Shown: piece after piece, positions 8,217 to 17,240 of the stretch | Numbering within the stretch: position 1 is the first letter of the stretch | Layout of the letters: each line of letters starts with the position of its first letter | Assembly (NCBI GenBank): GCA_963721445.1 | Contig: CAVRIZ010000005.1 | Location: forward strand, 1,302,001-1,366,000 | Reading direction: 5' to 3' | DNA length: 64,000 nt | From: DAIOEK01 sp963721445 | GTDB taxonomy: Bacteria > Chloroflexota > Anaerolineae > Anaerolineales > Anaerolineaceae | Made by a program: the position numbers and the translations under genes | The notes under the pieces: generated by a model | Database searches by the model: none | Seen by the model: the letters and a program-made list of their open reading frames with translations, nothing else | Told to the model about the DNA's origin: nothing

Positions 8217-9162
8217 ACTCGAAGGAGTGACCAAAACTTACCGGGTCGGGACGTTTGGGGGAAAAGAATTACATGCAGTGAACGATGTCAGTTTTGATGT
8301 ACCGGATGGAGAGGTAGTCTCACTAATTGGTGAAAGCGGCAGTGGGAAATCCACCATCGGGAAGATGATCCTGCATCTCATTTCTATAACCTCCGGCAAA
8401 ATTTCACTGGATGGTATGGATGTCTCCACCCTCAAAGGTAGTTCGCTAAAGGAATATTATCGCCACGTTCAAGGTGTTTTTCAGGACCCGTTTAGTACCT
8501 ATAACCCGATCTTTAAAGCAGACCGGGTTTTCCAGACCATTCATGACGAATTTTATCCACAGATCACTGATACAGAGTGGAATGAAAAGGTAGATTTCGC
8601 GCTGAAATCTGTGGGGATGAATCCAGAGCATGTGTTGAATAAATATCCTCATCAACTCAGTGGCGGACAACTCCAGCGCTTCCTGATCGCGCGCGCTCTC
8701 CTGCTCGATATAAAATTTCTAGTCGCTGATGAAATCATCAGCATGCTGGACGCTTCCACCCGTATTGATGTGCTGAATCTGTTGGCTGATCTAAAAACCC
8801 GTGGCCTTTCGATCTTATTCATCACCCATGATCTATCGTTGGCGAACTATATCAGCGAGAGGGCAGTCATTTTGTACCGTGGTTGCATTGCCGAGATGGG
8901 CGTTACCGAGAAAATATTCAATAATCCGAAGCATCCTTACACGAAAATGCTTATCGCATCCGTTCCGCGGTTGGATTTAAAGTGGGATAACGAAATCAAT
9001 GTAGAGCTTAAAGCAACCTCATCGGCTTTCACCACAGGCTGTGTCTATTATGATCGCTGCCCCCTTGCCTATGAAAAATGCAGGCAACGACCTCCTTCCA
9101 GGGAAATCGAACCCGACCATTTTGCTGCCTGCTGGAAAGTGTTCGAGGAGATGTTGGATTGA
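8209..9162 (+). CDS. OppF/DppF-type ABC transporter ATPase
   Basis: Read from ATG 8209 the product has 317 residues, starting MLKLEGVTKTYRVG as expected for this family; the frame is open further upstream, but that would run through the end of the preceding gene. Walker A is GESGSGKST, the signature is LSGGQLQR and Walker B is FLVADEIISMLD. The C-terminal cysteine motif CVYYDRCPLAYEKC is present. It completes a five-gene importer (binding protein, two permeases, two ATPases). About 210 bp separate it from the first GH94 gene, with no clear terminator, so co-transcription is possible. Confidence 0.92.
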   Translation: MLKLEGVTKTYRVGTFGGKELHAVNDVSFDVPDGEVVSLIGESGSGKSTIGKMILHLISITSGKISLDGMDVSTLKGSSLKEYYRHVQGVFQDPFSTYNPIFKADRVFQTIHDEFYPQITDTEWNEKVDFALKSVGMNPEHVLNKYPHQLSGGQLQRFLIARALLLDIKFLVADEIISMLDASTRIDVLNLLADLKTRGLSILFITHDLSLANYISERAVILYRGCIAEMGVTEKIFNNPKHPYTKMLIASVPRLDLKWDNEINVELKATSSAFTTGCVYYDRCPLAYEKCRQRPPSREIEPDHFAACWKVFEEMLD

Positions 9163-9373
9163 TCCTTTATTAAGGCAAGATTTCGCTGACACGCTGGAAG
9201 GGGAGCCTGGATCTGTAACGGTTGGTAATTATTTACATCTTCCTAAACCGTAAATTCGTTTAGGGATGAAACAAACAGGGAAATAAGGATCCATTTCCGG
9301 GTTTTTTTCTGGAGAAGATAGTTCAGAATGTAATGTTGTGCCTATTTCAGGGTATTTTGGTTGAGGAGAATCT

Positions 9374-11818
9374 ATGCAATACGGCTATTTTGATGATGAA
9401 CATCGCGAATATGTAATAACCAGACCTGACACACCCTTACCCTGGATAAATTATCTGGGATGTGAATCCTACTTCGGGTTGATATCGAATACCGCCGGTG
9501 GCTATTCATTCTATAAGGACGCCCGACTGCGACGGTTAACCCGCTATCGTTATAACAATGCTCCCCTGGATGTCGGCGGGCGATATATTTATCTCCGAGA
9601 CCGCTCAAATGGCGAATATTGGTCTCCATCCTGGCAACCCGTCCGAAGCGACCTTGATGATTATTCCTGCCGGCATGGCATGGGATACTCTCAGATCACG
9701 TCCAGTAAATCGGGAATACATTGCTCAACCCTTTATTTCGTGCCCTGCGAGGAAAACATCGAAGTATGGAAGTGTACAGTTCGGAATGATCGTGATATCA
9801 CAGCGGAAATGGATTTGTTCGCCAGCGTGGAATTTTGCTTATGGGACGCTCTCGACGACGCTACGAATTATCAGCGGAATTATTCCGTGGGTGAAGTTGA
9901 AGTTGAAGATGAGGTGATCTATCACAAAACAGAATACCGCGAACGACGTAACCATTTTGCCTATTTCGCCTGCTCCGAGACTACTGCCGGGTTTGATACG
10001 AGCAGGGACAGTTTTTTGGGACCCTACCGTGGATGGGACTCGCCTCTTTCGGTAGAGGTAGGACATTGCCAGAATAGCATCGCGCTTGGCTGGGCTCCGG
10101 TTGGTGTACATCAGGTCAGAATTTCCGTCAAACCCGGGGAAGAAAAGACAATAATTTTTCTTCTGGGATACCAGGAGAACAAACCTGATGAGAAATTTGA
10201 CCCACCAGGTTCAAATCTAATCCGAAAAACAGGCGCGCGTAAGGTAATTGACGATTTCCGGAAACAAAAAAACGTTGAAAAGTCTTTCACAGATCTACGC
10301 ACATACTGGGATGGAATCCTTCAGACCTTCACTGTCCACACGCCGGATATGCATACCAACAGGATGGTCAATATCTGGAATGCCTACCAGTGCATGGTGA
10401 CATTTAATCTTTCCCGATCCGCTTCCGGATTTGAAACAGGCATCGGGCGCGGCATGGGATTTCGCGATTCAAACCAGGATCTCCTTGGTTTCGTCCAGAT
10501 GATCCCTGAGAAAGCCCGCCAGAGAATATTGGATCTGGCTGCTACCCAGATGGAGAGCGGTGGAGCCTATCATCAGTACCAGCCGCTCACCAAACGAGGA
10601 AATAATGATGTAGGAAGTAATTTTAATGATGATCCTTTATGGTTGGTCATGGCGGTCGCAGCTTACCTGAAAGAAACCGCCGATTGGAGCATCCTTTCAG
10701 AACTTGTACCTTTTGATAATCGTCCTGATAACGCCAAGCCTCTCCTCGATCATTTAAGAAAATCAATCCAATACACGCTGGATAGGATCGGTCCCCATGG
10801 ACTGCCCTTGATTGGAAGAGCAGATTGGAACGATTGTCTCAATTTAAATTGTTTCTCCACCGAACCTGGCCAATCCTTTCAGACAACTACTAATAAAGAT
10901 GGGAAAATCGCCGAATCGGTCTTTATTGGGGGATTATTTATCCTCGCATGTCAGGAAATGAGCGGGATCGCAGGATACCTGGAAGATCAATTAGAGAAAG
11001 CTCGATTTGACAATGCTGCAACCCAGATGGAGACAACTCTTCTTGCTGATGGGTGGGATGGGGATTGGTTCCGGAGAGCATATAACAATTTTGGCGATCC
11101 GGTTGGATCCAAGCAATGCCAGGAAGGCAAGATCTTTATTGAACCACAAGGAATTTGCATCATGGCGGGCGTGGGATTGCAAGATGGGAAAGCCCGTAAA
11201 GCGTTGAACTCGGTCCGCGAATGGTTATCAACCCCGCATGGGATTGTTCTTCACCAGCCGGCTTTCACCCATTACTACCTTGAAATGGGTGAGATCACAT
11301 CCTATCCACCTGGCTATAAAGAGAATGCCGGCGTGTTTTGCCATACCAATCCCTGGGTAATGATCGCGGAAACCAAAACCGGTAACGGCGATCAGGCTTT
11401 CCAATATTATCAAACGATCAACCCGTCTTTTCGGGAAACCCAATCAGAAGTCCATCGCTGTGAACCCTATGTGTACGCCCAAATGATCGCCGGGAAAGAC
11501 GCAACGAAACATGGCGAAGCAAAAAACAGTTGGTTGACTGGTACCGCAGCCTGGAATTATGTGGCGATCACCCAATGGATTTTGGGAATTCGTCCTACTT
11601 TTAATGGATTACAAATCGAACCTTGCCTGCCAACAAAATGGGAGGGCTTTTCCGCCACCCGCCGTTTCCGCGGCTGTACATATGATATTGAGGTGAAACG
11701 GGTTTCCTCAGGTCCGAGAATCCAAATGTTCGTTGATGGGACTGCAATACCGGGAACCATTCTGCCGTTACCCAGAGAGAATGTAACCAATATGATGGTT
11801 AGGGTAGAAATCAATTGA
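9374..11818 (+). CDS. GH94 cellobiose phosphorylase-like enzyme
   Basis: The 814-residue cytoplasmic protein has the GH94 layout: N-terminal beta-sandwich (about 1-270), linker helices, and an (alpha/alpha)6 barrel. Barrel motifs are close to characterised cellobiose phosphorylases: NLSRSASGFETGIGRGMGF, FRDSNQDLLGF, AYHQYQPLTKRGNND and the catalytic Asp in GRADWNDCLN, followed by PGQSFQTTTNKDGK. Such enzymes convert cellobiose and phosphate to glucose 1-phosphate and glucose; N,N'-diacetylchitobiose phosphorylase is the nearest alternative. GAGGAG stands 7 nt before the ATG. The next GH94 gene follows by 25 nt, so both probably act on imported sugar. Confidence 0.88.
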   Translation: MQYGYFDDEHREYVITRPDTPLPWINYLGCESYFGLISNTAGGYSFYKDARLRRLTRYRYNNAPLDVGGRYIYLRDRSNGEYWSPSWQPVRSDLDDYSCRHGMGYSQITSSKSGIHCSTLYFVPCEENIEVWKCTVRNDRDITAEMDLFASVEFCLWDALDDATNYQRNYSVGEVEVEDEVIYHKTEYRERRNHFAYFACSETTAGFDTSRDSFLGPYRGWDSPLSVEVGHCQNSIALGWAPVGVHQVRISVKPGEEKTIIFLLGYQENKPDEKFDPPGSNLIRKTGARKVIDDFRKQKNVEKSFTDLRTYWDGILQTFTVHTPDMHTNRMVNIWNAYQCMVTFNLSRSASGFETGIGRGMGFRDSNQDLLGFVQMIPEKARQRILDLAATQMESGGAYHQYQPLTKRGNNDVGSNFNDDPLWLVMAVAAYLKETADWSILSELVPFDNRPDNAKPLLDHLRKSIQYTLDRIGPHGLPLIGRADWNDCLNLNCFSTEPGQSFQTTTNKDGKIAESVFIGGLFILACQEMSGIAGYLEDQLEKARFDNAATQMETTLLADGWDGDWFRRAYNNFGDPVGSKQCQEGKIFIEPQGICIMAGVGLQDGKARKALNSVREWLSTPHGIVLHQPAFTHYYLEMGEITSYPPGYKENAGVFCHTNPWVMIAETKTGNGDQAFQYYQTINPSFRETQSEVHRCEPYVYAQMIAGKDATKHGEAKNSWLTGTAAWNYVAITQWILGIRPTFNGLQIEPCLPTKWEGFSATRRFRGCTYDIEVKRVSSGPRIQMFVDGTAIPGTILPLPRENVTNMMVRVEIN

Positions 11819-11843
11819 TGTAATTCAACAATTTTGGGGCTGT

Positions 11844-14300
11844 ATGAAGGCAGGTAATTCCAAAACAAATCATCTCGAGAAAGCCATACGGTCGTATGGC
11901 TATTTTGACGACCTTGCCCGGGAGTATGTGATCACAACCGCGAAAACACCCCGCCCATGGATAAACTATATTGGTTCGATGGATTTTGGAGGATTTGTAG
12001 ACCATACCGGTGGAGCGCTGCTCTGTAAGGGTGATCCGGGGTTAAATCGAATTACCAAATACATAGCCCAATTACCCGCCTCGGATTTCAAAGGTGAAAA
12101 CTTATATATCAGAAAGCGGGTCAAAGACGGATTTACTCTCTGGTCTCCCTTTTTCACCCCCTGTTTAATTCCGTATGAAAAGTATGAATGCCACGTTGGA
12201 TTAGGTTATAACAGGATCGATTCGATAACAAATGAGATCCGGGCAGAAATAACCATCCTGGTGCCGCCTGGTTCTTCGTGTGAGCTGCGGCGGGTAGTCC
12301 TGACCAATCTGAACAAAGAACCTGTCGAGCTGGATGCAATTCCAGTGGTTGAATACTCCCATTTTGACGCATTAAAGCAATTAACGAATGCAGACTGGGT
12401 TCCCCAGACAATGCAGAGTAAATCGTATCTGCTACCCGGCGGTCAAATAGTTCTGAAACAAAGCGCCTTCATGATGAACGGGCAGGCAGAAAACTATTTC
12501 ACTGCAAGCATGCCAGCCAGCTCATTTGAAACCGACCGATCCCTCTTCCTTGGAGACTATGAATACAATAGCTGGGCAAATCCAGGCAGCTTGCGGGACG
12601 AACAACTACCCTGCAGTGAGGCTCTAAATGGAGAGAATATTGGCGCGCTTGTATTGCCGCTTGGTGTGATTGAACCTGGTGGGAATGTTGAATTTATTAT
12701 TCAAGTCGGACAGGTTAATTGTGTTGAAAACGAGTTGATTTCCATTCAACATTGGTTTGATCCACTCCAGTTCTCCAATGCCCTGGATGAGATCAATCAT
12801 TACTGGCAGACATATCTTTCCAGGTTGCAGGTGGATACTCCTGATTCCGCTCTTAATTCAATGTTGAATATTCACAATCCACGGCAATGCCAGACAACCA
12901 GAATCTGGTCACGTTATCTTTCCCTCTATCAAATGGGATACGGATCGCGAGGGATGGGCTTTCGCGATAGCTCTCAAGATGTGATGGCAGTCTTCTGTTC
13001 TTCGCCCGAAGAGGGGAAAGCGCTGCTTAAGGATCTTTTGTGCGTGCAACGCCCGGATGGGTCTGCTTACCACCAGTTTTATCCACAAACCATGCAAGCC
13101 AGCGAAGGGGATTCCCTCGAGTACGAAGATCGTCCCCATTATTATTCTGATGACCATTTATGGGGAATACTGGCAACTTGCCAGTACATTAAAGAAACAG
13201 GGGATCGGATCTTTTTATTCGAATCGCTCCCATATTATGAAGCAAAACTATCGCCCGATATTCGCGAACGAGGCACCGTCCTCGATCACTTGCACTGCGC
13301 TATGTCTTTTACACACAACGATCTTGGGAATCGTGGTCTTCCACGGCTTGGATTTGCCGATTGGAACGATACGATCAATCTGCCATTTGGTGCCGAATCG
13401 TTACTGACGGCTTGCCTCTATGGGAAGGCGCTATCCGAATTGATTGATTTACATACCTGGTTGGATAAACCAGACATTGCGAACCTGTATTCCGATTGGT
13501 ACCAGGATATGAAACGGTCTTTCCAGCAAGCTGCCTGGGATGGAGAATGGTTCCGCAGTTATTACAACGCAGACGGGTCGCCAATTGGGTCCAAAATAAA
13601 TCAGGCCGGAAAGATCTTTGCTTATGGGCAGGCTTGGCCTGTGATAGCAGGCTTCGCATCATCAGCTCAATCAATAACTGCGCTGGATTCGGTTAATAAC
13701 CTCCTCAATACTCCCAATGGCATCAAATTGAGCACTCCGGGGTTTAACCATTACGACCGCGAAAAAGGTGGAATTACCACATATCCTCCTGGCGCCAAAG
13801 AGAACGGTGGGATATTCCTCCATGTTAATCCCTGGGTAGTCATTGCGGAAACCATCCTTGGTAGAGGCGACCTCGCATACACGTATTATTCACAAATCAA
13901 CCCCGCCTTGAAGAATGATCATCTTGACCGTTATCAGGTGGAGCCATATGTATATGCCCAAAATATCCTGGGTGATGAGCATCCACGATTCGGGATGGGA
14001 CGAAATTCATGGCTGTCTGGTACAGCATCCTGGATGTATCAGGCCGGCACCCAATATATTCTCGGTATTCGGCCGGAATTGAATGGACTGAGAATTGATC
14101 CCTGTATCCCGGCGAATTGGGAATCGTTTCGAATGAGGCGCTGGTTCAGGGCTGCCTGGTACGATATTGAGGTATCGAATCCTGACCACCGCTGCAAACG
14201 AATCAAGCGGTTGTGGGTGGATGGAGTCGAGTTGGAAGGAAATGTGGCGCCAATTTTTAAGGATGGTAATAGCCATCAGGTTCGTGCTATTCTTGAATAG
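11844..14300 (+). CDS. second, divergent GH94 phosphorylase-like enzyme
   Basis: This 818-residue protein has the same fold and similar ends as the preceding GH94 (both begin with a YGYFDD/YFDDEHREYVIT-like segment and finish with a beta-sandwich). It retains GYGSRGMGFRDSSQD, GSAYHQFYPQT and the catalytic-Asp motif GFADWNDTIN. The NLSRSAS segment is replaced by RIWSRYLSLYQ and the QSFQTTTNK loop is absent, so the acceptor site differs. GH94 also includes laminaribiose, cellodextrin and cellobionate phosphorylases; none can be assigned. It probably arose by duplication and serves a related disaccharide in the same operon. Confidence 0.85.
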   Translation: MKAGNSKTNHLEKAIRSYGYFDDLAREYVITTAKTPRPWINYIGSMDFGGFVDHTGGALLCKGDPGLNRITKYIAQLPASDFKGENLYIRKRVKDGFTLWSPFFTPCLIPYEKYECHVGLGYNRIDSITNEIRAEITILVPPGSSCELRRVVLTNLNKEPVELDAIPVVEYSHFDALKQLTNADWVPQTMQSKSYLLPGGQIVLKQSAFMMNGQAENYFTASMPASSFETDRSLFLGDYEYNSWANPGSLRDEQLPCSEALNGENIGALVLPLGVIEPGGNVEFIIQVGQVNCVENELISIQHWFDPLQFSNALDEINHYWQTYLSRLQVDTPDSALNSMLNIHNPRQCQTTRIWSRYLSLYQMGYGSRGMGFRDSSQDVMAVFCSSPEEGKALLKDLLCVQRPDGSAYHQFYPQTMQASEGDSLEYEDRPHYYSDDHLWGILATCQYIKETGDRIFLFESLPYYEAKLSPDIRERGTVLDHLHCAMSFTHNDLGNRGLPRLGFADWNDTINLPFGAESLLTACLYGKALSELIDLHTWLDKPDIANLYSDWYQDMKRSFQQAAWDGEWFRSYYNADGSPIGSKINQAGKIFAYGQAWPVIAGFASSAQSITALDSVNNLLNTPNGIKLSTPGFNHYDREKGGITTYPPGAKENGGIFLHVNPWVVIAETILGRGDLAYTYYSQINPALKNDHLDRYQVEPYVYAQNILGDEHPRFGMGRNSWLSGTASWMYQAGTQYILGIRPELNGLRIDPCIPANWESFRMRRWFRAAWYDIEVSNPDHRCKRIKRLWVDGVELEGNVAPIFKDGNSHQVRAILE

Positions 14301-14339
14301 TGCGTAGGGTTTATGTGTAACAGATCATCGGGAGAAATT

Positions 14340-15215
14340 ATGAGCTTCTTTGGATTGGAAACCGGGATTCTTGAAAACCAGTTTTATCAGTTGGAGTACC
14401 TGGTGGAAGCCGGACCACGTATCGTTCGACTTATTCATAAACCCAGCGGTGTGAGCCTCTTCAGTGAAACCCCAGATTTGATCTTGGATACGCCGGTGGG
14501 AAGTTATCATATTCGCGGTGGGCACCGATTTTGGGTCGCGCCAGAATCGTATGACATGTGCTATCAACCCGATGATACAGGTGTTCAGGTAAGCCGAGAT
14601 GGGACTTCTGTCGTATTACGTAGAGATGGGCAACCGCCGTTCCATTTGCATAAAGAAGTCATGCTGCAAATGCATGAGACCAAACCGATCATTCGGATTA
14701 CTCATTCGCTGCGGAACGATTCTTCCCTCCCCATTCGGTGCGCACCGTGGGCAATTACCATGTTACAACCCGGCGGCACGGCTATCCTGCCTTTGCGTAA
14801 GGGAGTGAACGATTCAAACGGGTTGACACCCGACCGCTCCATCACCTTTTGGCCTTACACTCGCTTGAAAGACTCCCGCCTGGAAATTCGCGATGAGCGT
14901 CTCTTGATCCATGCCGACTCAACCGTGCTAGTCCCATTCAAGCTTGGCACACGGGCTCCATTTAGCTGGTTGGGGTATTTGAAGGACAAGATTGTATTTA
15001 CTAAAAAATCTTTTTTTGGTCCTTCCTTTAATTATCCTGATCTGGGTTGTAACCTGGAAATTTATACAAATGGAGAATTCATCGAATTAGAGTCTCTTGG
15101 GTCTTTGGAAACCCTTCTGCCTGGTCGTTGGAGTAAACACGTGGAAGAGTGGGAAATGTTCCACTTTGATGGCCTCCCCGATGAGTTGTTTGAAAATATC
15201 AACCAAAGTATGTGA
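14340..15215 (+). CDS. DUF4380-like protein (mutarotase-type fold) of the sugar locus
   Basis: The 291-residue protein has no signal peptide. It shows EAGPRIVRLIHKPSG near the N-terminus and RGGHRFWVAPES near residue 60, the latter typical of DUF4380, which is related to the aldose epimerase beta-sandwich. Start choice rests on GGGAG 6 nt before ATG 14340; an in-frame ATG nine codons upstream lacks a ribosome site. It follows the second GH94 gene by 39 nt and is probably last in the operon, with a terminator downstream. A role in anomer conversion or in recognising the imported sugar is plausible but not shown. Confidence 0.7.
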   Translation: MSFFGLETGILENQFYQLEYLVEAGPRIVRLIHKPSGVSLFSETPDLILDTPVGSYHIRGGHRFWVAPESYDMCYQPDDTGVQVSRDGTSVVLRRDGQPPFHLHKEVMLQMHETKPIIRITHSLRNDSSLPIRCAPWAITMLQPGGTAILPLRKGVNDSNGLTPDRSITFWPYTRLKDSRLEIRDERLLIHADSTVLVPFKLGTRAPFSWLGYLKDKIVFTKKSFFGPSFNYPDLGCNLEIYTNGEFIELESLGSLETLLPGRWSKHVEEWEMFHFDGLPDELFENINQSM

Positions 15216-15235
15216 TCATTTTGGAATTTCGGAGT

Positions 15236-15272
15236 AAAAACAGGCTATGGATATCTCCATGGTCTGTTTTTC
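15236..15272 (+). terminator. terminator of the sugar-phosphorylase operon
   Basis: AAAAACAG (15236-15243) and CTGTTTTT pair at the base, and ATGGA/TCCAT pair at the top. A T-rich tail follows. It lies 20 nt after the DUF4380-like gene. Confidence 0.75.
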
Positions 15273-15487
15273 TTTTGCCTGAATAATGTCATCAATACAT
15301 AAACCGCACAACTATTATTTATTCTAATGAAAACCTCGGCGTTAAAGTATTTCGATCCACCAAATGGTTTTATTCAGTAACTGAAACAGAAATAAGTAGA
15401 TTGCGGGCTACCAAACGCCTGATTTTGGCAATAATCTTGCACATGTAGAGATGCAGGATTTATGTCAATCCTATCAGGAGTGTGGCT

Positions 15488-16513
15488 ATGTTAGACAAAC
15501 TAAAGAAATTTTTTATCGGCTTGATATTGGCGGCACTGGCTTTGTCCAGTTGCACACGGGCTGCGCCTTCACAGAACTCCAGCCTGGATAGCGGAAATGC
15601 AAAAGCCAAGAAAAGCTGGTTTGGCGCCAGTCTCTTCAAGGCAAAAACAACCCCAACCCCTCCGGGTGATTATGTCTTGACTATTAATGTCGAGGGCGAG
15701 ACGATGGATGCGGCGAAAACCCGGACCTATACGTTACACGTACCAGCGTCCTACACCGGTTCTGATCCAGTCGGCTTGATGGTCTTGTTTCCCGATGATG
15801 GAATGACGGCGAATAAATTCCTCAAAATGACTGAGTTCTTGAAATATACCGATCCTAATGGATATGTGGTTGTATTGCCCGATGCTCTGGGTGAAAACCC
15901 AGCCTGGAATACCGGTCTCACTGGAGCCAGCGGAGCAAATGATCTGCTCTTCCTGCAAACCCTGGTTGCCCAAATCCAACAAACCTTTAATATTGATCCG
16001 AAGCAGATCTTTGCATCAGGTTTTGGAACAGGCGGCATCATGGCGTATCAGATCGGATCAGCCATGGCGACCGACTTTTCAGCAGTTGGTGTCGTTGGCG
16101 GCGCAGTTGGTTATCGCTCCGAAAAGGGCGTTGACCCGGTCATGATACAACCTGCTACCGGACCTCTTTCCGTGATCTTCATCCACGGCATGAAAGACAA
16201 GGTCATCGGTTATGGTTCCGATAAACCCAAAGAGAAAGACGGCGCCGGTTATTTATCCTTCACTGCTGCTGAATCATATTGGAAAACCGCGAATGGTTGT
16301 GAGGGTAGTCCTCAAGTAAAGATCACCCGCAATGAAAACGTTCAAAGGCATCAATGGGAAAACTGCAATGGTGGTACGACGCTTGAAACCATATCCATCT
16401 GGGCTGGTACTCACGCCTGGTATCTGGGTGGAACTCCCAAGACCAGCAAAGCACCGGATGTCCCGGCCACAGAGACCATCTTCGCATTCTTCCTACAAAA
16501 CATGAAGAAGTAG
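15488..16513 (+). CDS. esterase-fold lipoprotein lacking the nucleophile serine
   Basis: The 341-residue protein has a lipoprotein signal (LALSSC, Cys near residue 22) and an alpha/beta-hydrolase domain of the PHB-depolymerase/feruloyl-esterase type. The nucleophile elbow, usually G-x-S-x-G-G, reads GFGTGG (codons GGT TTT GGA ACA GGC GGC), so the serine is glycine. The acid (IHGMKDKV) and histidine (AGTHAWYLGG) motifs are kept. It may therefore be a catalytically dead carbohydrate- or lipid-binding homologue, or use another mechanism. AGGAG is 7 nt before ATG 15488; the GTG two codons earlier is too close to it. The gene stands alone with a strong terminator. Confidence 0.8.
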   Translation: MLDKLKKFFIGLILAALALSSCTRAAPSQNSSLDSGNAKAKKSWFGASLFKAKTTPTPPGDYVLTINVEGETMDAAKTRTYTLHVPASYTGSDPVGLMVLFPDDGMTANKFLKMTEFLKYTDPNGYVVVLPDALGENPAWNTGLTGASGANDLLFLQTLVAQIQQTFNIDPKQIFASGFGTGGIMAYQIGSAMATDFSAVGVVGGAVGYRSEKGVDPVMIQPATGPLSVIFIHGMKDKVIGYGSDKPKEKDGAGYLSFTAAESYWKTANGCEGSPQVKITRNENVQRHQWENCNGGTTLETISIWAGTHAWYLGGTPKTSKAPDVPATETIFAFFLQNMKK

Positions 16514-16533
16514 CCCCATCCTGACTCTTGATT

Positions 16534-16561
16534 AAAAACAGACCCAATTGGGTCTGTTTTT
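16534..16561. terminator. bidirectional palindromic terminator
   Basis: AAAAACAGACCC and GGGTCTGTTTTT flank AATT, a perfect 28-bp palindrome with an A-tract before and a T-tract after. Confidence 0.88.
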
Positions 16562-16636
16562 AATTGGAAAACGACTTGTAATTAATGTTTATTTATTTAT
16601 AATTAGTGTATATATCAGCGTAATATATGGGGTTTT

Positions 16637-17116
16637 ATGTCGAAAATCGACGAATTAGATAAAAAAATATCTGATTTGCTTATCGAAGATGGGCGGATGT
16701 CTTGTGTTGAAATTGCCCGACGAATTGGGGGGATTACCGAGCGAGCCGTCCGCTATCGGATCGATCGCCTTATCCGAAAAGGGATCATCGATATTCGAGC
16801 GAATGTGGATGCAAAACATCTTGGATTTGCCGTCATCGCTGATGTGTTTATAGAAGTAGAGCCGGGTCAGGTACTGGAAGTTGCTCGGAAAATTGCCGAA
16901 CACGAGACAGTAAGTTATGTCGCTTGTGCTACCGGAGAGCGAGATATTAGTGTGCAGATCTTTGCCAGGGATAACGAAGAGCTCTACACCTTTGTGACCG
17001 ATATCATCAGCCGGATCCCGGGTGTCCGACGGACTCATACATCCTTTGTTCCATTAATTATTAAGGATGATCAACGCTGGCCAATCCCCTCCATTTGTGT
17101 AAAGCATTCAGATTGA
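16637..17116 (+). CDS. Lrp/AsnC-family transcriptional regulator
   Basis: The 159-residue protein has an N-terminal winged helix (IDELDKKISDLLIEDGRMSC, then ITERAVRYRIDRLIRKGII) and a C-terminal AsnC ligand-binding domain (about residues 70-145, with ATGERDISVQIFARDNEELY). Members of this family sense amino acids and form octamers or higher assemblies. It lies directly ahead of an amino acid permease and catabolic genes in the same direction, so it most likely regulates them in response to the substrate. An intrinsic terminator overlaps its stop codon, separating it from the next gene. Confidence 0.92.
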   Translation: MSKIDELDKKISDLLIEDGRMSCVEIARRIGGITERAVRYRIDRLIRKGIIDIRANVDAKHLGFAVIADVFIEVEPGQVLEVARKIAEHETVSYVACATGERDISVQIFARDNEELYTFVTDIISRIPGVRRTHTSFVPLIIKDDQRWPIPSICVKHSD

Positions 17117-17131
17117 ACTGAATGTTTTTTT
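17105..17131 (+). terminator. terminator overlapping the lrp-like stop codon
   Basis: CATTCAG (17105-17111) pairs with CTGAATG (17118-17124), followed by seven T. The TGA stop of the regulator (17114-17116) lies in the loop, so a terminating ribosome could affect hairpin formation. Confidence 0.8.
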
Positions 17132-17240
17132 ATCCATCTTATCTTATTGGTATATGCTGTTACGACTGCCTCTGGTCAATATTATTGCGAATGGCAAGGG
17201 GAAATAATTCAAGCTAGTTGTCAAATCTAAGGAGGACGAG

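Noticed and set aside
9163..9373. LacI operator before the GH94 genes
   Set aside because: No GAGCGCTC-like core was found in this gap; only a weak inverted repeat at 9242-9264 without a T-run.
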